A stretch of 26,513 bases of DNA from the IMG/VR virus record IMGVR_UViG_3300042566_000207, positions 1-26,513 of that record; one strand, written 5' to 3'. The stretch comes from a virus. Positions 1 through 8,347 of this stretch are shown piece by piece (the first letter of the stretch is position 1; every line of letters begins with the position of its first letter). The translations under genes and the position numbers were made by a program. Under the pieces are notes generated by a model. It worked only from the letters and a program-made list of their open reading frames with translations, was not told where the DNA came from and searched no databases.

Positions 1-107
1 CCAAGATCAAGTCTTAGTGATTGAAAATTTCCTAGATTTAATGTGTATCCAAGCGTTACAGATACCTTTGTTGGTTCATTCGTTACTACATAATTGCTGT
101 CTGACAT
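1..107 (-). CDS. Unidentified small protein, 3' part beyond the left edge
   Basis: An open frame starts at the ATG at 107 (MSDSNYVVTNEPTKVSVTLG, continuing YTLNLGNFQSLRLDL) with AAGGG upstream, 13 nt after the stop of the MerR-like gene. Only 35 codons are seen. The VSVTLGYTLNLGNFQSL strand pair looks like the start of a small beta-rich phage protein, but no family is assigned. Confidence 0.55.
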   Translation of the reverse strand, partial: MSDSNYVVTNEPTKVSVTLGYTLNLGNFQSLRLDL

Positions 108-120
108 TTCATACCCTTCG

Positions 121-663
121 TTAAATAGATTCAGACCAGATAGGAATGAATCGTCCATCTTCAGTTCTCGTATATGTAAGTATACCATCGCCCATTCTTC
201 GTGTCAACTCTTGTTTGCTTGGGGTGATATCGTTTGTTATTAAATTATCTTTTCTTGGTCTACCAATATGGTATGTAGCAAGTATATCACGAATCTCTCT
301 TACCTGTGATTCTGAGTAATATGATCTTACTTGAAATCCTCTTTCTCCACCTTTTTGAGATCCCGTTGGAAAAGGAATGACTCCTCGTCTCATTAATGAT
401 GGCATATACTTTTTATGACGATTAACTAAATCAGCAGTCTCTCTAACTGTGTATGCTCGTTCACGTTTCTTTTTAAAATCACTAATTAAACAACTTTCAA
501 TTTGATCTTTTGTTATATTATAAACAGACATTATTCCATTAGACTTATTAAGATGATGAATTCTTACAAGGTCTCCATTTAAAAACCAAACTTTTTTATT
601 CCCTGGTATTACAGGGAGGACATTGTAGCCTTCGCTCTCGATACTTCCCTTTTTAATAGCCAT
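121..663 (-). CDS. MerR/excisionase-like DNA-binding protein
   Basis: This 180-residue protein has GGAGGG immediately before its ATG. Residues 1-60 are beta-rich (NKKVWFLNGDLVRIHHLNKS). Residues 70-140 resemble a winged helix-turn-helix of the MerR/HTH_17 type: RAYTVRETADLVNRHKKYMP, LMRRGVIPFPTG, YYSESQVREIRDI. An AT-hook-like GRPRK lies at 134-138. These point to DNA binding, probably regulation of phage genes rather than virion structure. Its start lies inside the zinc-ribbon gene, with a 55-nt overlap. The target and sense of regulation are unknown. Confidence 0.65.
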   Translation of the reverse strand: MAIKKGSIESEGYNVLPVIPGNKKVWFLNGDLVRIHHLNKSNGIMSVYNITKDQIESCLISDFKKKRERAYTVRETADLVNRHKKYMPSLMRRGVIPFPTGSQKGGERGFQVRSYYSESQVREIRDILATYHIGRPRKDNLITNDITPSKQELTRRMGDGILTYTRTEDGRFIPIWSESI

Positions 664-800
664 AAACCCTCCGCAGAACTTGTTGGTGGATTAAAAAAAT
701 CTCTTGATCCGCAAGCCATACAGTATGTTTCAAGGTGCCCGACGGTACTGTATTGTCTATCAAGAAACATTCTTCCATTACACTTTTTACACTTCAGCAT
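609..800 (-). CDS. Zinc-ribbon miniprotein
   Basis: This 63-residue protein is coupled by TAATG to the lectin-like gene. Two CxxC pairs, Cys4/Cys7 (CKKC) and Cys27/Cys30 (CMAC), are spaced as in a zinc ribbon. The knuckle region is MLKCKKCNGRMFLDRQYS. The C-terminal 25 residues are basic/helical (GLWLLKREVSRAKATMSSL). Small zinc-ribbon proteins in phages are often transcription or nucleic-acid associated, but no specific function can be read. It overlaps the next gene by 55 nt, more than any other pair here. Confidence 0.65.
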   Translation of the reverse strand: MLKCKKCNGRMFLDRQYSTVGHLETYCMACGSRDFFNPPTSSAEGLWLLKREVSRAKATMSSL

Positions 801-1243
801 TAGTTAGGTACGCCAATAATAATAAGGTTAACATTTACTGTAGCAGTTCCAGATTCATTAAATCTTACAGTTCCTTCAATTCCAGAAGTTGTTGGGTCTT
901 TTAATATTACAGTAACATTTCCTCCAGCAGAACCTCCTCCTACATTTATTGCTGTAGCAGTTACAATTGGGGCAAACTTAAACTCACCATTAAATGAATG
1001 AGTAAATCCAATTTCTTCTGCAGCAGTAACTGTTTTACCTGCTGGTAACTTTTTAATAACTCCTAAAACTCTAACCTCAGACATTTTTTTATTTTGTGGA
1101 CCAGAATCTTTTGTATCAATAGTTATATAGTCATATCTTGCTGCTGAAGCATCTCTTGATAAATTATTTATTTCTTGAGCCAGCCTAGAAATGTATGCTA
1201 CATCTAGTGGTTGACCACGCTCAGGTAGAGGAATTTGTGCCAT
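800..1243 (-). CDS. Lectin-like small fibre protein, possible receptor-binding tip
   Basis: This 147-residue protein starts at an ATG with no Shine-Dalgarno, 6 nt after an extended -10 motif. Residues 1-40 (MAQIPLPERGQPLDVAYISR, then LAQEINNLSRDA) form a short attachment-like helix. Residues about 80-147 are a beta domain: FNGEFKFAPIVTATAINVGG, NVTVILKDPTTSGIEGTVRF, TATVNVNLIIIGVPN. This order, an aromatic strand with a PxV turn followed by alternating strands and a final IIIG strand, resembles H-type lectin or gp53-like phage fibre tips. It is the last clear virion-type gene of the run. Ligand binding is inference. Confidence 0.58.
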   Translation of the reverse strand: MAQIPLPERGQPLDVAYISRLAQEINNLSRDASAARYDYITIDTKDSGPQNKKMSEVRVLGVIKKLPAGKTVTAAEEIGFTHSFNGEFKFAPIVTATAINVGGGSAGGNVTVILKDPTTSGIEGTVRFNESGTATVNVNLIIIGVPN

Positions 1244-1249
1244 AATACT

Positions 1250-1258
1250 ATTATACCA
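1250..1258 (-). promoter_or_regulatory. Extended -10 motif (TGGTATAAT) 6 nt before a start codon
   Basis: TGGTATAAT on the minus strand is followed by AGTATT and the ATG of the lectin-like gene. The transcription start would fall on or beside the ATG, giving a leaderless mRNA. No Shine-Dalgarno is visible upstream. The motif overlaps the stop of the preceding gene, and matches the arrangement at 21820-21828. Confidence 0.5.
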
Positions 1259-1733
1259 CTAGGCTCAATGGGTCAGACTCAAAAAGCGTAGCCTTGGTAA
1301 ATCTCTTTTTTGGAAATGTTGGAACTTGAAGAGCAAACTCAACTGTGGTATATCCCGATAAAGTCTGAATAGTATATGAAGATGTCTGGATGGATGCAAC
1401 ATATTTGAAAGCATCTGATCCCCATTTAACATATAAATCAAAATCAGATTTTAAGTTTGCAGGAGGAGTCCAAACAACATTAATAATTTGTTTATTTTCA
1501 CTTAATACTAAAGAGTGTGAAATCCAGGGCTCTGGCGAAGGTGCTCCATCCACAATTCTTTCTCTATCTATCTCAGGAACAACATTAACCTCGTAGTATT
1601 GAGACCAATGAGATGTTCTATTTTTGTCTTCTGATACCACACGATATCTAACTAAATAGTTTTGTGATTCTCCGTTCAATGGTGGAAAATCTTCTTTTTT
1701 AATTATAGCCTTTTTTATTCCCTGGTCAGCCAT
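1251..1733 (-). CDS. Fibronectin type III-like tail protein
   Basis: This 160-residue protein starts at a TAATG overlap with the preceding fibre gene. Residues about 22-55 (SQNYLVRYRVVSEDKNRTSH, WSQYYEV) and about 70-150 (ISHSLVLSENKQIINVVWTP, DFDLYVKWGSDAF, SYTIQTLSGYTTVEFALQVP) read like FN3-type strands with the conserved Trp before PP and aromatic strand residues. Such domains are common on tail surfaces. No cleavage or catalytic site is seen. The stop codon overlaps the promoter-like motif of the following gene. Confidence 0.58.
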   Translation of the reverse strand: MADQGIKKAIIKKEDFPPLNGESQNYLVRYRVVSEDKNRTSHWSQYYEVNVVPEIDRERIVDGAPSPEPWISHSLVLSENKQIINVVWTPPANLKSDFDLYVKWGSDAFKYVASIQTSSYTIQTLSGYTTVEFALQVPTFPKKRFTKATLFESDPLSLVV

Positions 1734-2887
1734 TACAAAACATCCAGACCAAATCTAAACTCAATGTGGTTTGTGCTATTTGGAGCCTTTAGAATTGGTT
1801 TTGAGTTTGTGTTTTTAATAACTGAGTACCCAGTTAATCCATAAAGAGGGTTTGAAGATGTTGTATTTTCTAATCTCAAGGCATCAAGACAAACATAATA
1901 GTCGTCAGAGACTACTTCATCTTTTATTACTGATACATAAAATTTTACTACATCGACAACGTTCCAGGTAAACCCAGCACTCTTAGTCAACTCTTCAAAC
2001 TTTTTAACAGATACAAAATATCTTCCTGTAGCAAAGTCTACATCTAAATCAGAATCTTTTATAACTGTTTCAAATCTTGCATACTGGCTAGTGTTAGTTG
2101 CATCAAGGCCAGTGTTATGAGCATCTCCTTGAGCAAACTCTAACATTATTCTTATTTCATCTGGCTGGACATCAGACTGGCCATCTTTATTTATTAAAGA
2201 AAATGCTAGTCTTAACTCATCTTTAGGCGATGCCTTATCAAAATCTAACGATGCTCCTGTTAGATGTATATGCTTAGACGCTGGGCCAATTTCAAGTTTT
2301 CCGTTAGACACATTAATCGTTGACATGTCTCCACGTATAGCAACCATATTATTTAAAAATCTACATCTCTCTCCCCTTGCCTCACGGTTTTCAGTAGTAA
2401 AGATTGGGTTGTTTGCATTTGTTTGAAAAGCAATCTCTGTTTTATTTATAACGTTATTGCCTGAGTGTAACTCTTCTTCGTAAGATGGGATAGATGCTGG
2501 TTGACCCGCTCCATGATATTGCCAATTTTCAGCATCGCTAAATGAAAAAATTGTTCGGCTATCATTTGATCCTGCTGTTGGGTTTGACCCTGCCGACCAA
2601 AGACCTACCTCTGTTATTTCATATCTTTCTGATGTTGGAAGTTCTGCTGTAAAAACAATCTTATTAATATTGTTTTCATTAACATACCCTCTTGATGTTA
2701 TTGGTACACGAAACATTTCAAAATCTAAATTAGTTTTATTTTTTATAGAGTTATTTTCCTCAGTAGAAAAAACATGGTCCGAAGGAACGGGCTTTGCTCC
2801 ACAGCCAATAGCAATGTATGAAGCATAAGCAGGAGCCTGTCCTACAAGATACTTTGCTAAAATTTTTTGTCCGTCATTTGTTATCAT
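1733..2887 (-). CDS. Tail fibre/tail-tip protein
   Basis: This 384-residue protein has GTGAGGTG just ahead of its ATG. The N-terminal domain (about 1-130) carries MITNDGQKILAKYLVGQAPA, YASYIAIGCGAKP, TAELPTSERYEITEVGLWSA, a layout known in many phage tail-fibre and collar proteins where the VGLWSAG segment sits in an attachment domain. The middle contains NWQYHGAGQPASIPSYEEEL. The C-terminal part is beta-rich with LGPASKHIHL-type strands (GKLEIGPASKHIHLTGASLD) and VSVIKDEVVSDDYYVCLDAL, ending NHIEFRFGLDVL. This resembles a jelly-roll carbohydrate- or receptor-facing domain. The assignment as a fibre or tip component comes from the N-terminal pattern and gene order. Confidence 0.62.
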   Translation of the reverse strand: MITNDGQKILAKYLVGQAPAYASYIAIGCGAKPVPSDHVFSTEENNSIKNKTNLDFEMFRVPITSRGYVNENNINKIVFTAELPTSERYEITEVGLWSAGSNPTAGSNDSRTIFSFSDAENWQYHGAGQPASIPSYEEELHSGNNVINKTEIAFQTNANNPIFTTENREARGERCRFLNNMVAIRGDMSTINVSNGKLEIGPASKHIHLTGASLDFDKASPKDELRLAFSLINKDGQSDVQPDEIRIMLEFAQGDAHNTGLDATNTSQYARFETVIKDSDLDVDFATGRYFVSVKKFEELTKSAGFTWNVVDVVKFYVSVIKDEVVSDDYYVCLDALRLENTTSSNPLYGLTGYSVIKNTNSKPILKAPNSTNHIEFRFGLDVL

Positions 2888-2889
2888 AT

Positions 2890-3387
2890 CTACACCTCAC
2901 TAACCCTAATTGTATCATCAAAAGTCTCTCCCTGATTGATTATTTCTATATCAACCTGCTCCCCTTTTTCAAGGTTTACTAGGTTTATTACAAGGTTTCC
3001 TGTTGATTCTTCAATATAGATTATTTCTTTGTTGGGTCCTGTGCCATCTTTTGGCAACTTTTGCTCAAGCCTTATTGGAAAATTTTTAAAATAGTTGTCT
3101 GATGTTCCCTGAAGTTTAATAATATTATTAGAGTTATATTCAAGCAATACATTGTTTAAATTTTTTACAATGCTATAGATAATATCCTGACCATTAATTG
3201 CATCAGATCTTGATATACTTATTAATTCATGTCCTCCAATATCCTGAAAACCAATCTCAACCATTGCCTCATCTGACAATTTAGGATTACTTAACTGAAT
3301 CAAGGATGGTGATGCAACCTTTATTGCTTCTTTTGGATCTACTGGCTTATTTGCTGTAGCCTGGTTTGCTGTTGCATCAACTGCCAT
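2890..3387 (-). CDS. Small tail-tip-region protein of unknown function
   Basis: This 165-residue protein is joined by TAATG to the tail-tip gene. The N-terminus is Ala/Asn-rich and probably disordered (MAVDATANQATANKPVDP). A middle part has GFQDIGGHELISISRSD and a helix DIIYSIVKNLNNVLLEYN. The C-terminus is beta-rich: PNKEIIYIEESTGNLVINLV, QVDIEIINQGETFDDTIR. I do not recognise a family. Gene position and coupling indicate a minor tail protein, perhaps a linker or trimer-forming part of the fibre assembly. Confidence 0.6.
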   Translation of the reverse strand: MAVDATANQATANKPVDPKEAIKVASPSLIQLSNPKLSDEAMVEIGFQDIGGHELISISRSDAINGQDIIYSIVKNLNNVLLEYNSNNIIKLQGTSDNYFKNFPIRLEQKLPKDGTGPNKEIIYIEESTGNLVINLVNLEKGEQVDIEIINQGETFDDTIRVSEV

Positions 3388-6300
3388 TATACAACCTCAC
3401 TTAAAAATATTGACATTTCTGGACCGCTAACTGTTTTAGCATACTCTATATTATACACAACAAATCTGGATTCTTTAGGTGAAACCTTTTCAATACCATT
3501 TTCAACATAGTCTACAGACACGATGTCTCCCAATTGAATCATTGGGTTTGCAAATATTTTAAGACCTATGGACTTCCTTGGTTTTGTTATTTTATTGACT
3601 AGCCAAGACATTAAGTTTTCTGCATCATCCTGCGATTGAATGTATGGGACATCTAAAGAAAAATCTTTCTTGCCATAAAGCATTCTACTTGTTTTTATGT
3701 CTTGATAATTTCTTGCCACCTTGTTTACAGAAGTTATCAGCCCTGTTTCTTCAAACTGTGGATCTGAAAGATTGCTATTTTTTAAGAAATAATCATCTAC
3801 ACTATATGTGTTTGCTGATTGCTGAGTAAATGTTACACCTTGTATTCTTAAATAATTTCCGCTAGTTTCATCTAAGTTAAGAATTCTATCAGTAGCATTA
3901 AATACTAGGAACTCTGCCCCGTATGCTCCTGCTTTAAATCCAGAAATAACATATCCTCTTATGCTATTAAAAGTTGGTGCAATTGTTGCATAGAGTGCTG
4001 GATAAGCAATGTCATATTTAAAATCAAATGATGCAGCCTCTCTCATTATTGTTCCAAATTCATCAAAATACATACTAAACTTAGTTGGCTCTGAAGAACT
4101 TATTCCTGATAAATATGATGATTGTACTGCTCCGCTCATTGCATATTTTCTTAGTGATTCGTTTGCATTTATTTCACCATCACCAAATGCATTTGATATT
4201 GGTGTATTTAGTTTAAAGGATGTATTTTCTGAATAGTTATTTGCTAAAGCATAGACATTTTCAAACATAACTCTGGAAGATCCTCTTACAAAAAGTGCAA
4301 GATTGTTATATGTTGGAAGTGGTTTTTCATCAAAAACAGTAGCAATTAGATTTCCATTTATATATAAAAAGAATTTTCTTCTAGACCCAATATCTTGATA
4401 CTCTACAGAAAGGTCATAGACTGTTGGGTTTTGTTCTGCTGACAGTCTATACTTACCAGTGAATTTTCCGTCGTCTACAAGAATATTAGCAAGACCCTGA
4501 TACAAAGTAATTGGAACTGCTGTAGAGTTTGATGGCCCTTGCTCTATCTTATAAAAAATAACATTGTTAATATTTTCTCTTTCTTTTGTATTTAAACTTG
4601 TTGCGCCCAAGGCAATGATTTCAAAGTAGTATCCATTATTTGTTTCTGGATTAACCAGCACACCAAGCCCACCAGAACCACCAGATATTTTTATATCTTT
4701 GTCTGGTGTGGTTCCTGGCACAACAAAAAGATCTGTTGCTCCTACTGCAGTTTGACCACGCTGAGGGTTGTTATCAATTTTTCCTATAACTCTAAGTCTT
4801 GTTCCAAAATGCTTAAAACTATTTGATAATGGCTTATATACATAAGAAATAAAATCTGCTGGTGCATCTGTTGTTTTAAACGCTGGACCATTTATAACTA
4901 AAGCAGAAGACTGAACTGCTCCCACTTTTGTAGTTGTCATGCTATTAATATCAGACTCTGAAATATATTTTGATGAAAGCATGTTTTTTATAATTCCATT
5001 TCGTGATGATTTTTGAGCAAACACATTTGATGATAAAGTATCTGTAATATTAATTCCAGCAGGACCAACAGATGTTGTGGGCAGTGTTTGATCTTTTTTA
5101 AATAAATACTTAGATTCCATATTACAACCACGAAGATTGTCATTGTTTGACCAATAAGGATCTATTCCTGCTGAGTGACTAACAATAGGAGTTCCAAACT
5201 GACCTCTTCCATGTTTTGCTACCGCTCCATTTTTTAATTTGCTAAGACCATTAACATCTTCATAGTTTGGCTCAGAATAAATTCTTACTCTTCCAGTCGG
5301 ATAAATTTTTCCATTGAATGGTAGTGATGAAAAATACTTATCATACTCTTGAACGCTGTTTATCCAAACATCGTTAGACCCTGCTACGTTATACTCAACA
5401 GCATCATATTTTATAATTTCTCCATTAGAGTAAAAGTATCCATTGTATCTTGTTACCCAATAGACTGCCTCTCCAAGATCTATTATGTTGTCAATTACCT
5501 TACCACCAGATACGCTTGGAGGGTTAGAAGATAAATTAGAGTTTAGTGGAATTGCTGCAAGTGCATAACTTGACATATCATTAACTTCTGAGTTAATTGA
5601 CTTTGTATTTTCTGTACCCTGAACTTCCCAAAGAAGAACTGGCTTATATATCCAAGACTTTTCATTATCAACAAGTGATGCCTCTCTTATTGTTCCCACG
5701 CTTCTTTGCATGCTTCTTGTTGTATAGGATATTTTTCCATCATTATATACTTGATTGTCTTGTGAATTAACTTCTATTATGTTTGATAGTTTATCTTTTG
5801 TGTTTTTATTTTTAATTACCTCAAAATTTTCAGAGTCTGAAGATCCGTAAAGAGTTAGGTCTGTAGGTCTTTGAGTTTTTGTAGGCATCATATAGTCTTT
5901 GCTCATCATAACAAAGTTATTATATTCATCAAAGAACATTGCAGTCTGTGTAGATAGGGCTAGATCTTCTAGTATCTGGGCAACGCTCTTGTCTGGGGGA
6001 ATGAAGAAGTATGGAATAACAATTTCAGATTCCCCATCTACCCTCTTAAAAATATAATTAGAAAAGCCAATTGAGTCTAGCAGTATTGAAACTGCAACAC
6101 TTAGAGATACGTTAGACATCAAAATTTCTGGTGCTGTTTGTGATTCAAAATACAAGTATAAATCTCTTAGAGTCAAGCCAACTCTTTTAGACTGATTGTC
6201 TACTTTAGGAAAGCCATCTGAATACATTGTCTTAATTGGAACATAGTAGTTTGCATTTAAACTATCTTTTAATATTTCGTATATCTTTACCTGAATATTG

Positions 6301-7691
6301 TTTAAAACATATTTAGAGATAATACTATTTTTGTTTAAAGGATTAAATGAGTCCTCAAAATCAAAAAGTGAAAGATCTCCTGTAGATGCAAGCAATTGTC
6401 CAACTGGCATTCCGCTAACCCCAAGATCTGATGCGCTTTTGTTTATAGAAAATGACTCAACCATATCAGAAAGATCTGCAGCAAGTCTTGGAGAAAATTC
6501 TATTAAGTCAAAAGTAGAATCAAATTTTTTCATAGTGTCAATAACAATTCTTATTCCAGAAATATATTCAAACTCTTTATATTTTTTTGTTCCGTTATAT
6601 ATGTATGATGTTGGATTGCTTAACTCAGTAACAAAACTTGCAGAACTATCAGCCTCTGATTCTTTAAGTTGCCATGAGTAGTTTGGAATAAATGTTTTCC
6701 ATTCTTCTTTATACCATATATGATATGATCCAGCCTGTTCAGAATTTTCAATAATTAAAAAAGCATCACCTTCTTTATTTCCAAACTCTGGTATTAGGCT
6801 TGATGAAGAAAGTTCTCCGCAATCATTAAAGATGTCTGAGTATATCTTTGGAACAATTAAACCATAAGATAATTCGACATATCCGTCTGAGCCTATGATA
6901 GAACTTCCATCTTTTCTTTTTTCTTGACCAGAAAAAGATATTGCATCTAACCAACTATTATTTTTTAAAACTTGGATTTTCCATTTTTCTGGAGTGGTTT
7001 GGTTTGATTCTCCAAAATATGGGTCTGAGAAAGACTCGCTATTATTTGCATATGTACCAGAATTAAGATCTCCAACGTTAGTTTGCATCTTTACAACAAT
7101 TCTATTTGCTGGAACATTTTCTTTATAAACAACAAATGGAGCAGTGTCTTCAATTGCATGCTTTCCATTTATAGTTTTATTAGAAACACCATACTCTATT
7201 CCAGACTCTGTTCTAAAAGATGTCCAATATTTAAATGGATCTTTTTTATCTGCCATATAATATCTTGGTCTTCTTGCCATATTCATATTTGGACTGTGCA
7301 AAAACTTACCATTAAGAAAGGTTGCTTTATTAATTCCAGATCTTGGTCTAAAAGACTTTAAACAATCTTCCAATGAGTACAACATTTTTAGTTTATCTTT
7401 ATTAGCAGAAAGAAATACTGGAGTATTATTGTCTTCAAATCCTCCATCAACAAGCACATCTGCATCTGTTGCTCCATAATAAAATGCGGGAGAAGATGTT
7501 TTAGTTTCTTTAACAAAAGTATTAGGAATGGTTCTGTATATAGACTCAGCATTGTTTGGACGATATCTATAGTTTCCAAGTTCCAATATGTTTGTAGCAA
7601 TATTCATATTCCACTCAAGAGCAACTAAAGACTTTGTGCTAATAGATGAACTTGTTTCTATATGGTTTAGCAGATCTTTATCTTGAAACAT
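3387..7691 (-). CDS. Large tail-tip protein with carbohydrate-binding-like beta domains
   Basis: This 1434-residue protein is coupled by TAATG to the Dit-like gene. The N-terminal ~120 residues include ALEWNMNIATNILELGNYRY. Residues about 150-410 are beta-sandwich-like, ending in SGIRIVIDTMKKFDSTFDLI and EFSPRL, as in galactose-binding/discoidin domains. Residues about 410-640 resemble a Tal/gp27-like tail-hub segment (MVESFSINKSA, IQVKIYEIL, SVAQILEDLALSTQT). Residues about 930-1165 fit a LamG/concanavalin-like jelly roll, with RKFFLYINGNLIATVFDEKP. The C-terminus (DDAENLMSWLVNKITKPRKS; PMIQLGDIVSVDYVENG) resembles the end of hub proteins. It probably forms the tail tip and may contact the host surface. 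No peptidase or lysozyme motif is visible. Confidence 0.68.
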   Translation of the reverse strand: MFQDKDLLNHIETSSSISTKSLVALEWNMNIATNILELGNYRYRPNNAESIYRTIPNTFVKETKTSSPAFYYGATDADVLVDGGFEDNNTPVFLSANKDKLKMLYSLEDCLKSFRPRSGINKATFLNGKFLHSPNMNMARRPRYYMADKKDPFKYWTSFRTESGIEYGVSNKTINGKHAIEDTAPFVVYKENVPANRIVVKMQTNVGDLNSGTYANNSESFSDPYFGESNQTTPEKWKIQVLKNNSWLDAISFSGQEKRKDGSSIIGSDGYVELSYGLIVPKIYSDIFNDCGELSSSSLIPEFGNKEGDAFLIIENSEQAGSYHIWYKEEWKTFIPNYSWQLKESEADSSASFVTELSNPTSYIYNGTKKYKEFEYISGIRIVIDTMKKFDSTFDLIEFSPRLAADLSDMVESFSINKSASDLGVSGMPVGQLLASTGDLSLFDFEDSFNPLNKNSIISKYVLNNIQVKIYEILKDSLNANYYVPIKTMYSDGFPKVDNQSKRVGLTLRDLYLYFESQTAPEILMSNVSLSVAVSILLDSIGFSNYIFKRVDGESEIVIPYFFIPPDKSVAQILEDLALSTQTAMFFDEYNNFVMMSKDYMMPTKTQRPTDLTLYGSSDSENFEVIKNKNTKDKLSNIIEVNSQDNQVYNDGKISYTTRSMQRSVGTIREASLVDNEKSWIYKPVLLWEVQGTENTKSINSEVNDMSSYALAAIPLNSNLSSNPPSVSGGKVIDNIIDLGEAVYWVTRYNGYFYSNGEIIKYDAVEYNVAGSNDVWINSVQEYDKYFSSLPFNGKIYPTGRVRIYSEPNYEDVNGLSKLKNGAVAKHGRGQFGTPIVSHSAGIDPYWSNNDNLRGCNMESKYLFKKDQTLPTTSVGPAGINITDTLSSNVFAQKSSRNGIIKNMLSSKYISESDINSMTTTKVGAVQSSALVINGPAFKTTDAPADFISYVYKPLSNSFKHFGTRLRVIGKIDNNPQRGQTAVGATDLFVVPGTTPDKDIKISGGSGGLGVLVNPETNNGYYFEIIALGATSLNTKERENINNVIFYKIEQGPSNSTAVPITLYQGLANILVDDGKFTGKYRLSAEQNPTVYDLSVEYQDIGSRRKFFLYINGNLIATVFDEKPLPTYNNLALFVRGSSRVMFENVYALANNYSENTSFKLNTPISNAFGDGEINANESLRKYAMSGAVQSSYLSGISSSEPTKFSMYFDEFGTIMREAASFDFKYDIAYPALYATIAPTFNSIRGYVISGFKAGAYGAEFLVFNATDRILNLDETSGNYLRIQGVTFTQQSANTYSVDDYFLKNSNLSDPQFEETGLITSVNKVARNYQDIKTSRMLYGKKDFSLDVPYIQSQDDAENLMSWLVNKITKPRKSIGLKIFANPMIQLGDIVSVDYVENGIEKVSPKESRFVVYNIEYAKTVSGPEMSIFLSEVV

Positions 7692-8347
7692 TATGCCTCT
7701 TCCAGTGTTAAAGACACATTCCAGAAATCAAAGTTTAAGCCACTTCTTTTTACTACTGAGTAATTAAAGTCTGAGAAAAAAACCTCTATAACCTCATTGT
7801 ATTTGTTTGTATTATTAAATCTATCATCTTTTTCAGTTTGAGGATCATTATTAAAATTAGTATATTTATCATAAGCAAGGTAAACCCAAAAAGATCCTTT
7901 ATGGTTTTTATACCAATCAAGAATTTCTACTCCTCCTGCTCCTCCATCTGTTGTAAATTCTAATGGGCTCTGTCTTGTTACTGTCTTTGCAAGATCTGGA
8001 TTACCATTGGAATCAAACCCAGCATGTGTATCGTATGCTCTTGATGGTAACATATCCCAGGAAACATTAATTTGTAGTTTATCTGCAATATGGTATGACC
8101 TCATACGGCCATTAATCATTCTTTCCCTTTTTTCAATTCTGGTGGTACTAAATTCTATTGGTGACCTATTATCATCAGAGAGTATTAAAAACTCCCCAGA
8201 TCCCTCTGCAGAGGCTGCTAATGACCCTATCTCGTTTCCTTCTGGGATATGAAATCCATCTACCTTGATTCCCTGGTTATCTGCAAAGAGCATTGCCTGT
8301 GGTCTTTGATATTTCTTACGACCTGCCATGTATAGATTGGTTGCCAT
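7691..8347 (-). CDS. Dit-like minor tail protein
   Basis: This 218-residue protein starts at a TAATG overlap with the tape measure stop, with AGAGGAG upstream. It follows the tape measure gene and precedes the large tail-tip gene, the usual place for a distal tail protein that caps the tube and docks the tip. N-terminal residues are basic (AGRKKYQRPQAMLFADN). Later parts alternate strands and loops: GSGEFLILSDDNRSPIEFST, HIADKLQINVSWDMLPSRAY, DWYKNHKGSFWVYLAYDKY, and a closing EVIEVFFSDFNYSVVKR with NFDFWNVSLTLEEA. The final strands are the kind that build a belt domain. The assignment is mainly positional. Confidence 0.6.
   Translation of the reverse strand: MATNLYMAGRKKYQRPQAMLFADNQGIKVDGFHIPEGNEIGSLAASAEGSGEFLILSDDNRSPIEFSTTRIEKRERMINGRMRSYHIADKLQINVSWDMLPSRAYDTHAGFDSNGNPDLAKTVTRQSPLEFTTDGGAGGVEILDWYKNHKGSFWVYLAYDKYTNFNNDPQTEKDDRFNNTNKYNEVIEVFFSDFNYSVVKRSGLNFDFWNVSLTLEEA

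Noticed and set aside
6298-6681. Other plus-strand open frames across the window
   Set aside because: All lie opposite well-supported minus-strand genes, lack recognisable domains and are low in plausibility as proteins.
3387-8347. Contractile tail or baseplate wedge genes
   Set aside because: There is one tube gene, no sheath gene, and no gpW/gpJ-like baseplate genes between the tape measure and fibre genes.
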